Positions 10,624-22,183 of a stretch of 64,000 bases of DNA are shown here, piece after piece. The position numbers and the translations under genes were made by a program. Every line of letters begins with the position of its first letter. Position 1 is the stretch's first letter. This stretch comes from Caprella mutica. Lineage: Eukaryota; Arthropoda; Malacostraca; Amphipoda; Caprellidae. Location of the stretch: contig CANNZV010000435.1 in assembly GCA_947561585.1 (NCBI GenBank), forward strand, positions 1-64,000, read 5' to 3'. Under the pieces are notes generated by a model. The model was given only the letters and a program-made list of their open reading frames with translations, searched no databases and was not told the DNA's origin.

Positions 10624-13600
10624 GTAGAGACAATAGAGTGAAGTGCTCACAGAGCAATAGGGATAGTAGAGACAATAGAGTGAAGTGCATACAGAGCAAT
10701 AGGGATAGTAGAGACAATAGAGTGAAGTGCTCACAGAGCAATAGGGATAGTAGAGACAATAGAGTGAAGTGCTCACAGAGCAATAGGGATAGTAGAGAAA
10801 ATAGAGTGAAGTGCTCACAGAGCAATAGGGATAGTAGAGACAATAGAGTGAAGTGCTCACAGAGCAATAGGGATAGTAGAGACAATAGAGTGAAGTGCCC
10901 ACAGAGCAATAGGGATAGTAGAGACAATAGAGTGAAGTGCATACAGAGCAATAGGGATAGTAGAGACAATAGAGTGAAGTGCCCACAGAGCAATAGGGAT
11001 AGTAGAGACAATAAAGTGAAGTGCTCACAGAGCAATAGGGATAGTAGAGACAATAGAGTGAAGTGCTCACAGAGCAATAGGGATAGTAGAGACAATTGAG
11101 TGAAGTGCCCACAGAGCAATAGGGATAGTAGAGACAATAGAGTGAAGTGCATACAGAGCAATAGGGATAGTAGAGACAATAGAGTGAAGTGCCCACAGAG
11201 CAATAGGGATAGTAGAGACAATAAAGTGAAGTGCTCACAGAGCAATAGGGATAGTAGAGACAATAGAGTGAAGTGCTCACAGAGCAATAGGGATAGTAGA
11301 GACAATAGAGTGAAGTGCCCACAGAGCAATAGGGATAGTAGAGACAATAAAGTGAAGTGCTCACAGAGCAATAGGGATAGTAGAGACAATAGAGTGAAGT
11401 GCCCACAGAGCAATAGGGATAGTAGAGACAATAAAGTGAAGTGCTCACAGAGCAATAGGGATAGTAGAGACAATAGAGTGAAGTGCTCACAGAGCAATAG
11501 GGATAGTAGAGACAATAGAGTGAAGTGCTCACAGAGCAATAGGGATAGTAGAGACAATAGAGTGAAGTGCTCACAGAGCAATAGGGATAGTAGAGACAAT
11601 AGAGTGAAGTGCCCACAGAGCAATAGGGATAGTAGAGACAATAGAGTGAAGTGCTTACAGAGCAATAGGGATAGTAGAGACAAAAGAGTGAAGTGCTCAC
11701 AGAGCAATAGGGATAGTAGAGACAAAAGAGTGAAGTGCTCACAGAGCAATAGGGATAGTAGAGACAATAGAGTGAAGTGCTCACAGAGCAATAGGGATAG
11801 TAGAGACAAAAGAGTGAAGTGCTCACAGAGCAATAGGGATAGTAGAGACAATAGAGTGAAGTGCTCACAGAGCAATAGGGATAGTAGAGACAAAAGAGTG
11901 AAGTGCTCACAGAGCAATAGGGATAGTAGAGACAATAGAGTGAAGTGCCCACAGAGCAATAGGGATAGTAGAGACAATAGAGTGAAGTGCTCACAGAGCA
12001 ATAGGGATAGTAGAGACAAAAGAGTGAAGTGCTCACAGAGCAATAGGGATAGTAGAGACAATAGAGTGAAGTGCATACAGAGCAATAGGGATAGTAGAGA
12101 CAATAGAGTGAAGTGCCCACAGAGCAATAGGGATAGTAGAGACAATAGAGTGAAGTGCCCACAGAGCAATAGGGATAGTAGAGACAAAAGAGTGAAGTGC
12201 CCACAGAGCAATAGGGATAGTAGAGACAATAGAGTGAAGTGCCCACAGAGCAATAGGGATAGTAGAGACAAAAGAGTGAAGTGCTCACAGAGCAATAGGG
12301 ATAGTAGAGACAATAGAGTGAAGTGCATACAGAGCAATAGGGATAGTAGAGACAATAGAGTGAAGTGCCCACAGAGCAATAGGGATAGTAGAGACAATAG
12401 AGTGAAGTGCCCACAGAGCAATAGGGATAGTAGAGACAAAAGAGTGAAGTGCCCACAGAGCAATAGGGATAGTAGAGACAATAGAGTGAAGTGCCCACAG
12501 AGCAATAGGGATAGTAGAGACAATAGAGTGAAGTGCTCACAGAGCAATAGGGACAGTAGAGACAATAGAGTGAAGTGCCCACAGAGCAATAGGGATAGTA
12601 GAGACAATAGAGTGAAGTGCCCACAGAGCAATAGGGATAGTAGAGACAATAGAGTGAAGTGCTCACAGAGCAATAGGGATAGTAGAGACAAAAGAGTGAA
12701 GTGCTCACAGAGCAATAGGGATAGTAGAGACAATAGAGTGAAGTGCCCACAGAGCAATAGGGATAGTAGAGACAATAGAGTGAAGTGCCCACAGACCAAT
12801 AGGGACAGTAGAGACAATAGAGTGAAGTGCTCACAGAGCAATAGGGATAGTAGAGACAATAGAGTGAAGTGCCCACAGACCAATAGGGACAGTAGAGACA
12901 ATAGAGTGAAGTGCTCACAGAGCAATAGGGACAGTAGAGACAAAAGAGTGAAGTGCTCACAGAGCAATAGGGATAGTAGAGACAATAGAGTGAAGTGCCC
13001 ACAGAGCAATAGGGACAGTAGAGACAATAGAGTGAAGTGCCCACAGACCAATAGGGATAGTAGAGACAATAGAGTGAAGTGCCCACAGAGCAATAGGGAC
13101 AGTAGAGACAAAAGAGTGAAGTGCTCACAGAGCAATAGGGATAGTAGAGACAATAGAGTGAAGTGCCCACAGAGCAATAGGGATAGTAGAGACAATAGAG
13201 TGAAGTGCATACAGAGCAATAGGGATAGTAGAGACAATAGAGTGAAGTGCTCACAGAGCAATAGGGATAGTAGAGACAATAGAGTGAAGTGCCCACAGAG
13301 CAATAGGGATAGTAGAGACAATAGAGTGAAGTGCCCACAGAGCAATAGGGATAGTAGAGACAATAGAGTGAAGTGCCCACAGAGCAATAGGGATAGTAGA
13401 GACAAAAGAGTGAAGTGCTCACAGAGCAATAGGGACAGTATAGACAATAGAGTGAAGTGCCCACAGAGCAATAGGGATAGTAGAGACAATAGAGTGAAGT
13501 GCTCACAGACCAATAGGGATAGTAGAGACAATAGAGTGAAGTGCTCACAGAGCAATAGGGACAGTAGAGACAATAGAGTGAAGTGCCCACAGAGCAATAG

Positions 13601-15412
13601 GGATAGTAGAGACAATAGAGTGAAGTGCTCACAGAGCAATAGGGATAGTAGAAACAATAGAGTGAAGTGCTCACAGAGCAATAGGGATAGTAGAAACAAT
13701 AGAGTGAAGTGCTCACAGAGCAATAGGGATAGTAGAGACAATAGAGTGAAGTGCCCACAGAGCAATAGGGATAGTAGAGACAATAGAGTGAAGTACCCAC
13801 AGAGCAATAGGGATAGTAGAGACAATAGAGTGAAGTGCCCACAGAGCAATAGGGATAGTAGAGACAATAGAGTAAAGTGCTCACAGAGCAATAGGGATAG
13901 TAGAGACAATAGAGTGAAGTGCTCGGAGAGCAATAGGGATAGTAGAGACAATAGAGTGAAGTGCTCACAGAGCAATAGGGATAGTAGAGACAATAGAGTG
14001 AAGTGCTCACAGAGCAATAGGGATAGTAGAGACAATAGAGTGAAGTGCTCACAGAGCAATAGGGATAGTAGAGACAATAGAGTGAAGTGCTCACAGAGCA
14101 ATAGGGACAGTATAGACAATAGAGTGAAGTGCTCACAGAGCAATAGGGATAGTAGAGACAATAGAGTGAAGTGCTCACAGAGCAATAGGGACAGTAGAGA
14201 CAATAGAGTGAAGTGCTCACAGAGCAATAGGGATAGTAGAGACTATAGAGTGAAGTGCTCACAGAGCAATAGGGATAGTAGAGACAATAGAGTGAAGTGC
14301 TCACAGAGCAATAGGGATAGTAGAGACAATAGAGTGAAGTGTCCACAGAGCAATAGGGATAGTAGAGACAAAAGAGTGAAGTGCTCACAGAGCAATAGGG
14401 ACAGTAGAGACAATAGAGTGAAGTGCTCACAGAGCAATAGGGATAGTAGAGACAATAGAGTGAAGTGCTCACAGAGCAATAGGGATAGTAGAGACAAAAG
14501 AGTGAAGTGCTCACAGAGCAATAGGGACAGTAGAGACAATAGAGTGAAGTGCTCACAGAGCAATAGGGATAGTAGAGACTATAGAGTGAAGTGCTCACAG
14601 AGCAATAGGGATAGTAGAGACAATAGAGTGAAGTGCTCACAGAGCAATAGGGATAGTAGAGACAATAGAGTGAAGTGTCCACAGAGCAATAGGGATAGTA
14701 GAGACAAAAGAGTGAAGTGCTCACAGAACAATAGGGACAGTAGAGACAATAGAGTGAAGTGCTCACAGAGCAATAGGGATAGTAGAGACAATAGAGTGAA
14801 GTGCTCACAGAGCAATAGGGATAGTAGAGACAAAAGAGTGAAGTGCTCACAGAGCAATAGGGACAGTAGAGACAATAGAGTGAAGTGCTCACAGAGCAAT
14901 AGGGATAGTAGAGACAATAGAGTGAAGTGCCCACAGAGCAATAGGGATAGTAGAGACAATAGAGTGAAGTGCCCACAGAGCAATAGGGATAGTAGAGACA
15001 ATAGAGTGAAGTGCTCACAGAGCAATAGGGATAGTAGAGACAATAGAGTGAAGTGCTCACAGAGCAATAGGGATAGTAGAGACAAAAGAGTGAAGTGCTC
15101 ACAGAGCAATAGGGACAGTAGAGACAATAGAGTGAAGTGCTCACAGAGCAATAGGGATAGTAGAGACAATAGAGTGAAGTGCCCACAGAGCAATAGGGAT
15201 AGTAGAGACAATAGAGTGAAGTGCCCACAGAGCAATAGGGATAGTAGAGACAATAGAGTGAAGTGCCCACAGAGCAATAGGGATAGTAGATACAATAGAG
15301 TGAAGTGCCCACAGAGCAATAGGGACAGTAGAGACAATAGAGTGAAGTGCCCACAGAGCAATAGGGATAGTATAGAGACAATAGAGTGAAGTGCTCACAG
15401 AGCAATAGGAAA
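10624..15412 (+). repeat. 42-bp minisatellite, about 114 copies
   Basis: Unit: GACAATAGAGTGAAGTGCTC followed by ACAGAGCAATAGGGATAGTA and GA. Because 42 is a multiple of 3 and the unit lacks stops in several frames, very long ORFs appear on both strands (14-residue repeat KCSQSNRDSRDNRV on plus, YCLYYPYCSVSTSL on minus). Common variants change the plus-frame amino acid (TCA/CCA/ATA/TTA, AAT/AAA) as readily as they leave it unchanged (GAT/GAC), so no protein-level constraint is visible. Higher-order structure exists: rare variants GACTATAG (14241, 14577) and GTCCACAG (14341, 14677) both recur at 336 bp, or 8 units. Confidence 0.97.
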
Positions 15413-15419
15413 ATCACTT

Positions 15420-15446
15420 TTTTGTCTCTACTATCCCTATTGCTCC
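15420..15446 (-). repeat. Single inverted unit capping the 42-bp array
   Basis: TTTGTCTCTACTATCCCTAT and the bases after it are the reverse complement of about 25 bp of the array unit. It is separated from the last direct unit by a few bases (AAAATCACTT), so the array end could form a hairpin. Confidence 0.9.
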
Positions 15447-16086
15447 CAATGGAATTTTTCCATGAGAGCATAGCTTTGAACTTTGAAGCTGATTGTCCCT
15501 TCAGGTCGCTTTACTTATCACGCTGACTTTTAGAGGTTAATGTTCTAAATAGTGGAGTAGATAAGAGTGATGGTGCGCAAACAAATGCTATTTGATATAT
15601 CGCAGTCTAAATAGAGCTATTAATGCTATAGAAACACGTGATGTTGAACAGGCTTAACTGTGTAAGCTTATGAAAAATAAAATAGAGTTCTTATCAATTC
15701 CATTGAAAACAGGATTAAGGAAAGTTAATGTGGCCAATAGAGTAACATTATTATTATCTATTATATATTTAGTTTTACAGAAATAGGTAATGAGAAGGGT
15801 TCTAATTATACCAAAGATAAGCCTTATCTTCCTGATAACAATTGACAAAGTCATGATGCTCAATTGATAGCTTTCTATTTTGGTTGAGAGTATCTAAGTA
15901 GTATGTATGTAATTATATCAGTGATATTAAGAGGAGAACCTTCAACAAAATACCTTTGATACATAATATATTATTAAAGTGATACACTTTATTGTGTCCT
16001 TGCTAACAAATATTTTGATATTGGAGTTAAAATAACAGGACTGAAAGAAGGTATCAATATATTGTAATTTTTTTAATATTATAATT
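15447..16086. other. Unassigned AT-rich spacer
   Basis: No gene, tandem array or element end was recognised. Confidence 0.5.
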
Positions 16087-16211
16087 GGGTAAGTTCTGAA
16101 ATATCAGACGGTTCCACATTTTCGAGCATCATCAAAAAATCAAATAATAATTATTAAATATTTTTCTTATGATCGAAAATGTGGAATACACCAATAACTA
16201 GGTACTTACCC
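16087..16211. mobile_element. GGGTAAG-family MITE, copy a
   Basis: Left end GGGTAAGTTCTGAAATAT, right end AACTAGGTACTTACCC, with the mirrored inner motif CCACATTTTCGAGCAT / ATGATCGAAAATGTGG. Confidence 0.85.
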
Positions 16212-16862
16212 GACTAGTTTTATATGACTAAGTAAACATGGGGTTTATTGACATTCTTTTTATGAAATAAGAAAAAAATAGAGCCATTCTATTTTCAAGC
16301 AAGTGAAAAACATTGAATTTTAATACATGATATTAGTGTCATGTACTCTGCTTGTACCTGGGCTATTCTATTCTGTTCCTGGGCTACAATTTACCTTAAT
16401 AAATAACATTGACAATATGACAGCATGGCAAACCATTTCAATATGTCTCCGCTTTTAACATCGTTTTTGTTGGAAGCAAATGTAAACAGTGCAATTTAGA
16501 AAATAAAACTGCTAAAGAGTGGCAATTGAGGAGAGTATAGGTTATTAGTCTATCGCTGCAGGATTTGTATGTTGTCATGATATTACATAGCATTATTATG
16601 CAGGTATTGTATAATCTATATGGTTTGTGTTCCTTTAGAGGTATAACATCACTTAACAGTTAAAAACTTGAACCTTTCTTCATGCTTGAAGGTTACACAG
16701 CGAAAATGGACGACTGGAACCGCCCCTTAAATTATCTCCTGTGCTATAATTCACATCTGTAATAAGGAAATTGTGACACAATGTTTGGCTATCTAACTCT
16801 CCAGATTTTAATGCTATTAACTGTTTTATTTGAGGTGCTATGGAGCTCTCTATAGAAGCGTA
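16212..16862. other. Unassigned spacer
   Basis: No supported gene. A 68-codon minus-strand frame at 16680-16886 runs into the next MITE and is not credible. Confidence 0.5.
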
Positions 16863-17096
16863 CACTGAGAGAAAAATACGAGTCAAATTGACTCACAATT
16901 TGAGTTTTCAGTTTGTCCCAAAACTGACTCAAAAATGTGAGTCAATTTGACTCATCCTAATACTTACTCGATAACAAGAGTCATATTGACTCCTAATTCA
17001 TAGTCAGATTGACTCAAGAATAAGGACTCCGATATTGGAGTTTTGCAGCCTTGACTCAAGAAATGAGTCAGGTTGACTCGTAACTTTTTCTCAGTG
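16863..17096. mobile_element. 234-bp TA-flanked MITE full of GAGTCAA motifs
   Basis: The left end CACTGAGAGAAAAATACGAG is mirrored by TAACTTTTTCTCAGTG, flanked by TA on both sides. The interior is crowded with GAGTCAA and its complement TTGACTC in alternating orientation, as expected of subterminal transposase-binding repeats. Its termini relate it to the elements at 1723 and 17364. Confidence 0.85.
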
Positions 17097-17363
17097 TATA
17101 CAATCGAATAAATATAATTTTTAGAGCCATCCTTCCAAGGGCTCTAAAAACAGCTCCAAGTTCTTACGTCATCGGACAGGGGCTATAACAGACGTTAATA
17201 GTTGTAATTTAGACGGGTAGCTACTTGATAACGGCTAGCACGACCTCATCACTGTCTGCAGTCAACTCTATTTAATTCATATCTTTGAGATAGATAATAC
17301 TTTATTGAAATAAATGCTTTAATTATGAAGTAAAGATACATCAAAATGGGAATACAGTATCTA

Positions 17364-17834
17364 CACAGAGAGAAAAGTACAACCCATGTTGTTATATCTA
17401 ATTTATGCTTTGAATCAATTTATTACGTGAGTTGGTTGGACTTTATTCATGTTTTCATGTGTGTTAAAACAACTATGACGTGGTGTGTCATCAAACATTA
17501 GTTAATTCAATTCATTTTATGGATTGAATCAACTTACTATGAGAGTTAAAAGTTACTTTTTTGAGAATTTAAAGTATGTTGAAGCAACTATGACAGAGTG
17601 TATTGTAGTAACTCACAAAGACTGTTAATCCAATGTATCTGGTGTATAAAATAACTTACAATGCGAGTTGACACTACTTTTTTTTAAGTTAAACGACTGT
17701 TTTATTTTAACCAACGTTAGTTTAACTACTTTTAAGTAGTACCTGCAACTCACCACGTAGGTAGGGGCAAAAATAACCCATTCATTTAAGTCAAAATAAA
17801 TCAAATTTGTTGGAACTAATCCTTTCTCTGTGTG
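17364..17834. mobile_element. 471-bp TA-flanked element with CACAGAGAGAAA end
   Basis: Left CACAGAGAGAAAAGTACAAC, right CCTTTCTCTGTGTG, TA on both sides. The interior shows repeated GAGTTG/CAACTC-like motifs in both orientations and no coding sequence. It shares terminal style with the 2.8-kb element at 1723. Confidence 0.75.
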
Positions 17835-18460
17835 TAGCTTTTTCTGTATTACCATTTTGATGCAATTTAAATTCATAATTATTCATCAGTAAACATTATT
17901 TTATTTCAATAAAGAAGTCGATTTGGTTTTGACTTTTACGTAGTATCCCGACTATCGCTACGTCATATTTATCGATCTTGTCGAGAAAGATTTAATTAGT
18001 GTTCATATATGTCATTAATTGGTATGACAACTTTAAAAAAATACTGTAATTAGTTGTCATAAATATAATATAATGAGTATTCAAAACAATAGATATGAAG
18101 GTAATTTTCTAAATCGAAAAACAGGATATAACTGAAAAAAAACATTATTCCCATATTAGAAAGTTACGATCAGTTATTTCTGTAACATATTTTTTTAAAT
18201 GTTATTTATACATGTGAATATATTTATTTGATAATATAAATTCCCCCACTTGTTATAAGTATATGACAACACACAGAGATACACATGTGTATAAATCACT
18301 CATCTGCAAGTACACAGTCACAACTCTAAAAACAGCTATTTTTCAGGAGAGGCATTTTAGTACTTGTAATGTACGTACATTTAATGGTATATCTACATGG
18401 ATGAGTCAAAAATACATTTTATTTGTGTGTTGATGACGTTGTTCTTGCAAATGAGAGTAT
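17835..18460. other. AT-rich spacer, nothing recognised
   Basis: No feature supported. Confidence 0.5.
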
Positions 18461-18584
18461 ATGTGTTCCGCGCCATTTGCCGATTTTACACAATCTCGAG
18501 AAAGCGCTGCGCATTTTCAATGATCCTAAAATCGCACGGCGCTTTCTCGAGATTGTGCATATTGGCAAATGGCGCAGAGCACAT
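18461..18584. mobile_element. 124-bp near-perfect palindrome, probable MITE
   Basis: Arms from ATGTGTTCCGCGCCATTTGC to GGCAAATGGCGCAGAGCACA, with inner arm ACAATCTCGAGAAAGCGC repeated in inverse. It is GC-rich against its surroundings. It falls inside two overlapping open frames (18397-18780) that I reject as genes. A run of 13 C at 18601-18613 follows. Confidence 0.75.
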
Positions 18585-18855
18585 GCTTCACTTCATACCA
18601 CCCCCCCCCCCCCTAACTATTTTTTCAAGGGCATGTTATTGTTACCTGCATAGGCATTCATTAACACACAATGCACAGGTAATGCAGTTACGAAATGCAT
18701 TGGGTAAGAATGTGCATAAGATATTAACTAGTGTATGCAGCCTAGCAAAATACGTGACTATATTTATTGGGACAAAATGAAAAATCAATGCAATTTAACC
18801 ATATTCTATGGTTACAAAATTTAGACTCAATATTTTATGTAAGTTACAATCTCAA

Positions 18856-18926
18856 GCATTGGTGGTTCAGTGGTAGAATTCTCGCCTGCCACGCGGGAGG
18901 CCCGGGTTCAATTCCCGGCCAATGCA
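18856..18926 (+). tRNA. tRNA-Gly (anticodon GCC)
   Basis: A 71-bp cloverleaf. The acceptor stem GCATTGG pairs with CCAATGC, the A box is TGGTTCAGTGG, the B box is GGTTCAATTCC, and the anticodon loop is CTGCCAC. The terminal A is the discriminator base and CCA is not encoded, as usual in eukaryotes. A TTTT Pol III terminator begins at about 18930. It closely matches the conserved metazoan tRNA-Gly(GCC). It decodes GGC/GGU and appears intact. Confidence 0.98.
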
Positions 18927-19056
18927 ACCTTTTAATTAATTAGTTTTCAAACTATTTACTTTGAATCTAAAAGAAATACAGTTTTATGAACTAATATAAA
19001 TGTATTAATCACTGGTATATTCATTTTAATTTACTGTTCATTATTCAATAATTTTG

Positions 19057-19213
19057 AATACTCGGTCAGTTTCACATCTTTCGTCATACAAAAGAATAAT
19101 AATTTAATTTTTATTGGTATTAATCATACCAATAAAAATAAAAAATAAATATTATTATATCGTTTTTCCTTATATGTCCGAAGATGTGAAACTGACCAAT
19201 AATTCGTAACTAA
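19057..19213. mobile_element. GGGTAAG-family MITE, copy b (diverged)
   Basis: Left inner motif CTCGGTCAGTTTCACATCTT, right inner motif GAAGATGTGAAACTGACCAA, with a small palindromic core (GGTATTAATCATACC). The outer terminal bases are eroded. Confidence 0.75.
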
Positions 19214-19289
19214 ATTAATTAATTCAGTAGGGGTTTAACGTCTGCTTCGGAACCAAAAGCCATAATTCGTAACTTACGTAATATCAACT

Positions 19290-19620
19290 AGAGTATGTGC
19301 ACTCGGTAGAGCGCATACCTTCGCCTCTGCTTTGTCCGTTCTCTCCCAAAATTTAAAAAGCTGCTAACTGGATAATAACCAATCGTCCCACCAAGTTTCA
19401 TTCAATATAGTTCAATATTTTTTGAGTTATGAATGAAAATGACCTTGACCTTTGACCGGGTCACTCTCAAAATTCTGCCAGCAGGTCATTGGACTTTGAC
19501 CAATCGTTACACCAAATTTCAGGCAATTTGGATGAACACTTTTCCAGTTAAGCAAATAACAAGATGATAAATAAATAATTAAACGACGGCAATAATATAA
19601 GCTTCCGCAAGATTGCGAAG
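19290..19620 (-). repeat. Dispersed CCTTCGCA repeat, copy 2 (reverse)
   Basis: Reads in reverse relative to copy 1: GCGCATACCTTCGCC near the left, GACCTTGACCTTTGACC in the middle, GCAAATAACAAGATGATAAA and GATTGCGAAGGT at the right. Confidence 0.7.
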
Positions 19621-20099
19621 GTAATAATAGATAATATTTCGACTGAATTAAATTCGTATGATAATAAACTATATTAAAACAGTAATATTATCGGATTGGA
19701 GGAATTTGACAATAAACTTTTAATTTTTATTTTGTTCATAATGTATTCAGATTCACTTTTGCTATGTACTAACCTATGGCATTAACATTGTATTACATTG
19801 CTGTATTACAGCTACGGATGATATTAAAGACTTTGACGAATGATTTCATCTCTTCATTATAAGGTTCATTAGAAATATAATCAATTAATAAATATGAATT
19901 ATTTTCAGTGATTAAAGGTGCATTAGGGTCCACATTAATGGACAAGTAGCACAGTTTGAAATAAAAACATTTCAGATATTTATACCTGTAAAATGTAAAT
20001 ATTTTGAATTTAGACGAAGTATTATCGAAGAAAAGATTGTAAAATTAAACAATAATATGAAATTACTAAAATTTTATGTAATTCTGAATAAAATAATAA
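19621..20099. other. Unassigned AT-rich spacer
   Basis: Nothing recognised before the second 32-bp array. Confidence 0.5.
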
Positions 20100-20547
20100 C
20101 AGTGACTCTTTTCTCTGATAGTACATCATCACAGTGACTCTTTTCTCTGATAGTACATCATCACAGTGACTCTTTTCTCTGATAGTACATCATCACAGTG
20201 ACTCTTTTCTCTGATAGTACATCATCACAGTGACTCTTTTCTCTGATATTACATCATCACAGTGACTCTTTTCTCTGATAGTACATCATCACAGTGACTC
20301 TTTTCTCTGATAGTACATCATCACAGTGACTCTTTTCTCTGATAGTACATCATCACAGTGACTCTTTTCTCTGATAGTACATCATCACAGTGACTCTTTT
20401 CTCTGATATTACATCATCACAGTGACTCTTTTCTCTGATAGTACATCATCACAGTGACTCTTTTCTCTGATAGTACATCATCACAGTGACTCTTTTCTCT
20501 GATAGTACATCATCACAGTGACTCTTTTCTCTGATAGTACATCATCA
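20100..20547 (+). repeat. Second array of the same 32-bp satellite, 14 copies
   Basis: The unit is the same as at 1-1682 and in the same orientation. A variant GATATT recurs at 20245 and 20405 (160 bp, 5 units), so this array also grew by block duplication. The flanks are unrelated to those of the first array. Confidence 0.97.
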
Positions 20548-21169
20548 TTTGAAGTATAAGGTCAGTTATATAATTTATCTACTGTATTGGGTGACAGGTA
20601 ATCTTCATAAATACCAAACCTATTACCAAAGTACTTATGAAGACTATGCAGATGATGTGAATGATTCTAATAAGTAATTAAAGGAGTTCAACTTACCACG
20701 AACAACATTTTAAAAATATTAATTGCCCAAGTGATGAAGCAAACAAGTAAATATATTTTCAGTAAGTGTAGAGATATTTAAATAATAAACATTATTCTGA
20801 AAATGGTAATGTACAGAAAGTTAACCTTCACACTATTCTAATAAAAAACCGTCCAATAACTCGGAACTTGCCCTAATGCTTTTGCACTACGTATAATTGG
20901 ATAGCAATTATGATAGTCGAAACCTGCTTGTAAATTTATCCTAAAATAGATTATTTGACATAAAAATACAAGCGGAATGTGTATCTCTATTTATATGCTT
21001 TTTTTAAATTTATATTTCGTGCATTAATGCAGAGTTAAATCATTAGGCATAATAAACAACAAAACTTTCTGTGTTTTGGTTAATAAATTTTAATTGAAAA
21101 TTTTAATTACCACCAGACATATTGGATATTAACTGGTGAAAATCTGTCTCATTCACAGGTCTGAAACAT
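20548..21169. other. Spacer with a short GGGTAAG-MITE relic
   Basis: ACCGTCCAATAACTCGGAAC followed by TTGCCCTA (about 20848-20875) is one terminus of the GGGTAAG family with no partner end. Nothing else was recognised. Confidence 0.55.
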
Positions 21170-21432
21170 TTTCCATCTACATTTTTCAAACATGTCTCCA
21201 TCACAGTCTCAAACATGTGTCCTTTTCATGTCTCATTCACAGTGTCAAACATGTCTTCTATTCATGTTTTAAACATATTTCCATCACATGTTTCAAACAT
21301 ATCTCATTCAATGTTTCAAACATGTCTCATTCAATGTTTCAAACATGTCTCATTCAAAGTTTCAAACATGTCTCATTCAAAGTTTCAAACATGTCTCATT
21401 CAAAGTTTCAAACATGTCTCATTCATGTTTTC
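21170..21432 (+). repeat. 23-bp tandem repeat, about 11 copies, decaying to the left
   Basis: Unit TCTCATTCAAAGTTTCAAAC followed by ATG. The right six copies are nearly identical and the left ones are diverged. Two overlapping open frames here are products of the repeat. Confidence 0.92.
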
Positions 21433-21982
21433 ATTTTGCAGGTGTTCAGAGAAAATGATTACCAGTTCCTCAATTAAGGCAGACAGCTAATAAGAAATAT
21501 CGCATCTTTTAACAGACCGTAAATAACGAAATAAATAAAAGCTCTATGTACATCATGCTCAACCCCTTATATGTTCTCATTTAATTTCAGTAATTTAAAT
21601 GTGTACTGCATAGGTGCCTAATAAGGGACAAAAAGATGATAGCACACAATTCAAAAAATAGCATTCAAATAACCTTGTTCATACTATAGATGATAATTTA
21701 TTGGGAGTTCGACATATGCATATCTTTATGTGAACATCTCCATTTATGTTGCTTACTATTCATTTATTTTAAATAATTAAAACAAGAATGGTGGAAATTG
21801 ATAATTGATACTCAATTGAGGTATAATACGAGCATGATTTAAAATATTTATTTTGTTATAATTAACTTACTAGCCAATGTCACTAATTAGACTATATGAT
21901 ATTAACCTGCAGTTATTATAATCTAAAGATGAGTTAATTATATGATACTATACATATACAGATATTATTTTAAAACCTTTTA
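21433..21982. other. Unassigned AT-rich spacer
   Basis: No feature supported. Confidence 0.5.
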
Positions 21983-22183
21983 GGGTAAGTTTCGAGTTAT
22001 TGGACAGGTCCACATTTCCGATCATACAAGGAAAAAGTATACGATAAATATTATTTAACTATTATTTGAATAAGTATCCATGATACTTTCAGGTATCTTA
22101 AAATAAGCATTTATTTATAATCATATACTTTTTTCTTATATGATCGAAAAAACGGAACAGTCCAATAACTCGGAATTCAAACT
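21983..22183. mobile_element. GGGTAAG-family MITE, copy d
   Basis: Preceded by TA. Left GGGTAAGTTTCGAGTTATTG, right CCAATAACTCGGAATT. The core holds half of the GTATCCATGATAC palindrome. Confidence 0.85.

Noticed and set aside
10615..15471. Open frames of 1618, 1429 and 1202 codons across the 42-bp array
   Set aside because: They follow from a stop-free 42-bp unit. Overlapping long frames exist on both strands, and variants change amino acids freely.
18397..18780. Overlapping 127- and 76-codon frames
   Set aside because: They run through a near-perfect palindrome and a poly-C tract.
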